64,000 nucleotides of DNA from Albifimbria verrucaria (lineage: Eukaryota > Ascomycota > Sordariomycetes > Hypocreales > Stachybotryaceae): assembly GCA_020081605.1 (NCBI GenBank), contig JAHREC010000016.1, forward strand, positions 1,426,001-1,490,000, read 5' to 3'. A program made the position numbers and the translations under genes. This document shows positions 59,904 to 64,000 of the stretch, in pieces (the stretch's first letter is position 1; each line of letters starts with the position of its first letter). The notes beneath the pieces are model-generated. The model had not been told where the DNA came from. It was given only the letters and a program-made list of their open reading frames with translations, and made no database searches.

Positions 59904-62900
59904 TCAAGTTTTCTTAGGATCCTCAATCTTGTAAGTCTCGAAAATAGAGTTCCAGCTGGTGACTTTGATGTGCGCAAACCCTCTATCCTCTGCCAAGAGG
60001 TCTTTGTACCAGACCATTGTCGGCCAAAACGTATAAAGCTCGGCCGAATTACGCGGGCTTACATCCATTGCCCATGCGTACAGCTTGTTCGTACATCGCG
60101 AGGCACGAGGTTGATGATTGGGATGTCTTCGTGGCGCATGAAAGATCATTTTTAGCCCCGTGGGATCATCTTCTGCGTCGTTTCCTATACGGTTTGGTGG
60201 CTGCACAGCCAAAGAGGCCCGACGACCCCTGGGGCATTTCCTGGTTTGACTTGGAGCCAGCCTCTTTCTTCCATTTTATGCTCCGAAAGTGGCACTCGCT
60301 CCTTGATATCCTGGGCGAAAAACTCCAATTGACGAAGAGTAATATCCAAACAATTCGTCAGACCTTTCTGTGGAACATCAACACCTCCAAGCCAAATTCG
60401 CGTCAAGGGCATTTCGGCGGTTTTTATATCGATATGCAAAGCCTCGATGAGCTTACGCTGCGCCTCACTGAGATCTTCTTCGAAGACCTCATGCCCTCTT
60501 GAAAACCGTCCGCTAGTTTTAATGTCCCATATCAGCAGCTCTACCTCCTTCCACGGTTTTCGGAATGCGTTGACAGGGCGGAAGATTGCGATCCATGGGT
60601 TCCGGACTGGTTCACAATCATTGGGGAATTTTGTTGGGTCCCACTCGCCCTCTATGGTGTGGAAGACACCCGCATAAGTGAATATGTGGGTGGCCATGGG
60701 ACTGTTGTCACCCATGCTTGGATGAGCCTTACCGAATGGCATAAAGAAGCCGAGAAACCTAGCGTATGACTGATAGTGCGTTGAATAGTAGTCCCGAAAA
60801 TGAAAAGCCATTTCGGGGTCCCAGTAAGACACTGGCTTCTTGTACAATATTAAAGGGCAACGATTGAATTGTATCCGGTGCAGCACTTGAGTCAGGTATA
60901 CCTCTATATTCTCCGGTCGATCATTCGGCAGAAGGCGAGATGTTGATGTCATGGCTGTGTTTTGTCCTCCGCCCTCTCCTCGTTGACTTATCTGTGTTTT
61001 TGGCCCCAAAGACTCTAGATCTTCATCCTCAATGTACCATGCATCAGCATTGTTGACGGTTCCCGAAATATATTGCGGTGGTTTTATATATCGCCGCCGC
61101 CGATCAGGAGTCGACTCGCTAGATCCGATGACACTGAACTTACGGAACCTCTCGGTGCTGCCCAAAGTCCACCAGGCAAACCAGTTGACTAGGCTCTGCT
61201 CATCGTTTCCGTCGATGCTGTCAGGTGCAAAGATGAGTGGCCCATCCACGTTATCTACTGACGCCGCTACAAGTTGCTGTAGAAGCTTCAATGTTTTCAA
61301 TCTCGCTTCCAAGCCTTCATCATGAATCCCTCGAATCCTCAAGTCTATCGTGGACATCCTATGTGACTTTTCGCGAAAGTGAGTTTTCTCCAGTATGAGA
61401 TCATATAACCAATCGTCAATATGTGCGCTCACGATGAGCTTGCCCAAGTTGGGCGTATCCTTGCTTTCGAAGAAATTGCGCCAAAACCACTTGAAGAAAT
61501 TATAAGCTTGTTCAGGCTGTGACAGAAGAAAGCTTGGCGTTAGGCATATGGCAATCCCATGGTAGAGAACACGTTGAAGCCGAATTTGGCCCAAGTGTTC
61601 TGGTTGTGTTGCGATCATGCATGATGAGGGCGATTGTAGAGAACGTGTCAAAGCCCAGAAGCTGTATTGCGTGCTGGAACGGTGAAGAAGATTGTAAAAC
61701 CCAGGGAACCGCCCAACTGCCTTCATAGCATCCTCGTGTACGAGAACGACGCCATTTTCATGTTTACAGAAGTCCCCCAGTGTCCTGGGGTGAGGCTGGT
61801 ACTGATTCTGCACTCAGGATTTGAATCGCGAAGCCACTGTGAAACTAGTGCCGCTTCACTTTCTCTCATCTGTGGAAAGGCGAGGAAGAAATAATGTATC
61901 ACTTTTTGGAGCCCCATGGGATGAGATCTCCATACTCGGGACCAAAGGGTCGCTTGGTATTGGGATTTTCGACTCCAGAAAACAAGCCATCTTTACCTAG
62001 CCGTTTAGGAAAGGATATAGGTGAAAGCAGCGCGGGAGCTAGCGCAGAGGCAGGCTTGAAAACCCAATATCGTAAAGGATGATGTGGTGAAATGACACTT
62101 TCGGTGGCATTTCCGGCTTTCCATCCCTCACATTGAGATGGAAACAAGATAACACAGGAGCTGCCATTGTGACCAAACCATGCCAACTCACCAATCTTCA
62201 TGAAGTCGATACTCTTGCTTATCTGATCGTTCGCTTCTGTGAGTGACACTCCTCCTTCGATCAAGTTACTTTTGCCTACGCGCAAGGCTACACTCGAATC
62301 GTAGTACTGAAAATCAGACGCTGTACAGGTATGTGTGAAATTCAAGCATGGAAGCCTGTCAAAGTCTGGAAACCACCAGGCGTTTGGATCGCGAGCTATT
62401 CCATCAAAAATCAAGTTGACTGGGGCGGCTGCCTTGGGATCCAGAATACAAGCCTTGGTCCTGGCATTCACGCTGGACCGTTGGGAATAATCCGATAGAG
62501 ATAGCTTAGTAGTGTCGTGTGAGCGTCGTGGTGATGATGGTGCGAAAGGAGTATCCTTTCTCGTGTTGATTACAATATTCTCCTCGGCATCCGGCTTGGA
62601 CAACTGCCCTTCTTGGACAAAAGACTATCATCTGCCTTAGTTTGGACCGGCTCTGATTCCACGAAAGCATCGTTCCAACGAACGGACTTTTTCTTTTTCT
62701 TGACTTGTGGGCCAGGTGTGGTTTCCGATGGAGTATTGTCTACCGATTGACGTAGGCACGAGCGAGGAGAGCTGCTAGCTGCGCTGGACGTGCTACTTAT
62801 GTCTTGTCGGTTTTTCTCGGGCAGTCGGGTGTGTGTAGGAATAACTAGGCGCAGTCTTTTATGGTGTCTGACATCAGTTTCAAGCGGTCTCTTCCGGTTC

Positions 62901-63712
62901 GGTAATTTGTTGGCTTCATCTCGAACAGGTTGCTCTCTCGAGCTTGCCTCCCTTGTTGCAACATCGCAAGGGTCTAGCTTTGTTATTGATGATTTCCTTG
63001 TAGTTGGTTGACTGACTTTGGATTCCTCACTTGGCTTGTTGATTGCACCAGGTCCTGGGATCAAAAATCTTCTTGGTTCGCTCGAGGGGCCTACATGCCT
63101 TGTTTCGTCCTGATCCAACGAGATCTTCTTACAGTCCAGTACTGCTGTTGGTGAAGGATGCGTCTGTTGCTTGGAAACGAGTCTGTTTGGATTTAACAGG
63201 ACGGTGTCATTTCCACCTTTGTCGGACTGACATAAAGTTGCTGTGGTGGAGGACCCAGGCTGGTCATCATGGTCACCATGGTCACCCGCAAAATAGTGGT
63301 TTAAATGCGACAGAACGCTTTCTAGCGTGTCTTCATACTCCTTTTGTGGCAAGCCAAGTCTTCTCCGTTTCCTGTTCCGGGCTTCTCTTCGAGTGAATTT
63401 GCCTCGTAAGTATGCCTCAACAGCAGATTTCCACTCGTTGAGATTGAAAGCTGAACATGAACCACCTGAATTCTCGGCTTTTTGCGCCTCCCAGGCTGTC
63501 ACAGCGTCCTCAATAAGATCGTCTTTGGCAATCCAATCAGCCTCTGAAAGGGGTCGCCCTTGCCATTTGACGAGGTACTGGAGCTGTCCTTCAAATTCTT
63601 TCTCCGCCAGGACGTTACTCACGGTCCATTCAGCGTCAGTATCATCGGGTATGGTTGACGTGACAGAGACAGCATCGTCGTCATCTGCGATAATTGTTGA
63701 TGATATATCCAT
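59904..63712 (-). CDS. Large chromodomain protein, otherwise uncharacterised
   Basis: About 1270 residues in one exon. A chromodomain sits near residues 20-75 (EWTVSNVLAEKEFEGQLQYLVKWQGRPLSEADW, with its aromatic cage residues), so binding to methylated histone is likely. Then comes a Ser/Arg/Lys-rich disordered stretch with nuclear signals (RNRKRRRLG, VKKKKKSVRW), and from about residue 400 a long ordered region I cannot assign (for example WWFPDFDRLPCLNFTHTC, WNSIFETYKIEDP at the end). The ATG at 63712 is the first in frame; the frame is open further upstream to a GTG only. Four one-base deficits split it: 62607-62609, 61903-61907, 61809-61816 and 60211-60213. With them corrected the length is a multiple of three and the pieces join without introns. 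Heterochromatin or silencing is a plausible role. Confidence 0.75.
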
Positions 63713-64000
63713 CTTTTGGTACGATAGGCCGTTGGAAAAAGGCTCGGACGTGGATTTTGGACCCGGGACAAATGTATCAGGTTGGCCGTTTACAGCTTGA
63801 TGCGCCACAACGATTGGTGTGTGTGCCTCATATGCATTTCAAGGACACAACCTACTTCGTGTCATATCTGCCGACGCTCTGTAAGAAGCATGAGGTAAAT
63901 GGACGAAAGACTTGATAAGAGACGCAACGACCGAAGGTACGATGAGTGACCCGTGTTTGCCAGATTTGGTGAGAATCGAAGGTGAATGATAGTGTGAGAG
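63713..64000. other. Upstream flank of the chromodomain gene
   Basis: Promoter side of the leftward chromodomain gene, reaching the window edge. No gene seen. Confidence 0.4.

Noticed and set aside
59904..63712. Three or four small genes at the right end
   Set aside because: The open frames abut with one-base shifts, share strand, and together give a multiple of three.

Overview
The window is nuclear DNA of a filamentous ascomycete. Short introns (about 50-65 nt, one of about 230 nt) with CTAAC-like branch points, low-complexity regulators and the gene set (PtaB/LDB1, HbrB, an NPS6-type siderophore synthetase, a Gag1-like clamp protein) point to Sordariomycetes, probably Hypocreales; the species cannot be named from sequence alone. 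No transposon, CRISPR array, rRNA or convincing tRNA was seen.

Layout. 1-8.6 kb: a long CT-rich leader, a bifunctional 6-phosphofructo-2-kinase/fructose-2,6-bisphosphatase (+), an unrecognised protein (+) and a small secreted six-cysteine protein (-). 8.6-24 kb: housekeeping and regulatory genes, namely PtaB/LDB1 (-), the TORC2 subunit HbrB (-), the KEOPS subunit Gon7 (+), the HOPS subunit Vps39 (-) and an SPX-domain phosphate transporter (-). 24.8-45.5 kb: an extracellular hydroxamate siderophore cluster. 46-64 kb: a Gag1-like clamp protein (-), a 4.3-kb gene-poor gap, an Asn-rich unknown protein (-), the INO80 subunit Ies2 (-), the peroxin Pex14 (+) and a large chromodomain protein (-).

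The siderophore cluster has six genes in three divergent pairs: ABC exporter / AIF-like flavoprotein, MirB-type siderophore transporter / SidF acyltransferase, and SidI acyl-CoA ligase / NPS6 (SidD) synthetase. Each shared promoter holds two or three perfect copies of the iron-responsive GATA-factor motif ATCWGATAA (eight in all); I saw none elsewhere. SidI would activate mevalonate as its CoA ester, SidF would acylate N5-hydroxyornithine, NPS6 (A-T-C-degenerate A-T-C) would join the units into a fusarinine- or coprogen-type siderophore, and MirB and the ABC protein would move it. SidI and SidF end in peroxisomal targeting tripeptides once their frames are read correctly. SidA and SidH are not in the window.

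Quality caveat. Fourteen of nineteen genes carry apparent one-base deletions (about 40 bases in total), all in the same direction and mostly in C/G runs. Correcting each restores family-conserved protein and an exact multiple of three. This looks like base-calling error in the source assembly, so I treat the genes as intact and give the positions where the frame breaks. Coordinates for spliced genes are outer CDS limits; introns are given in the text.
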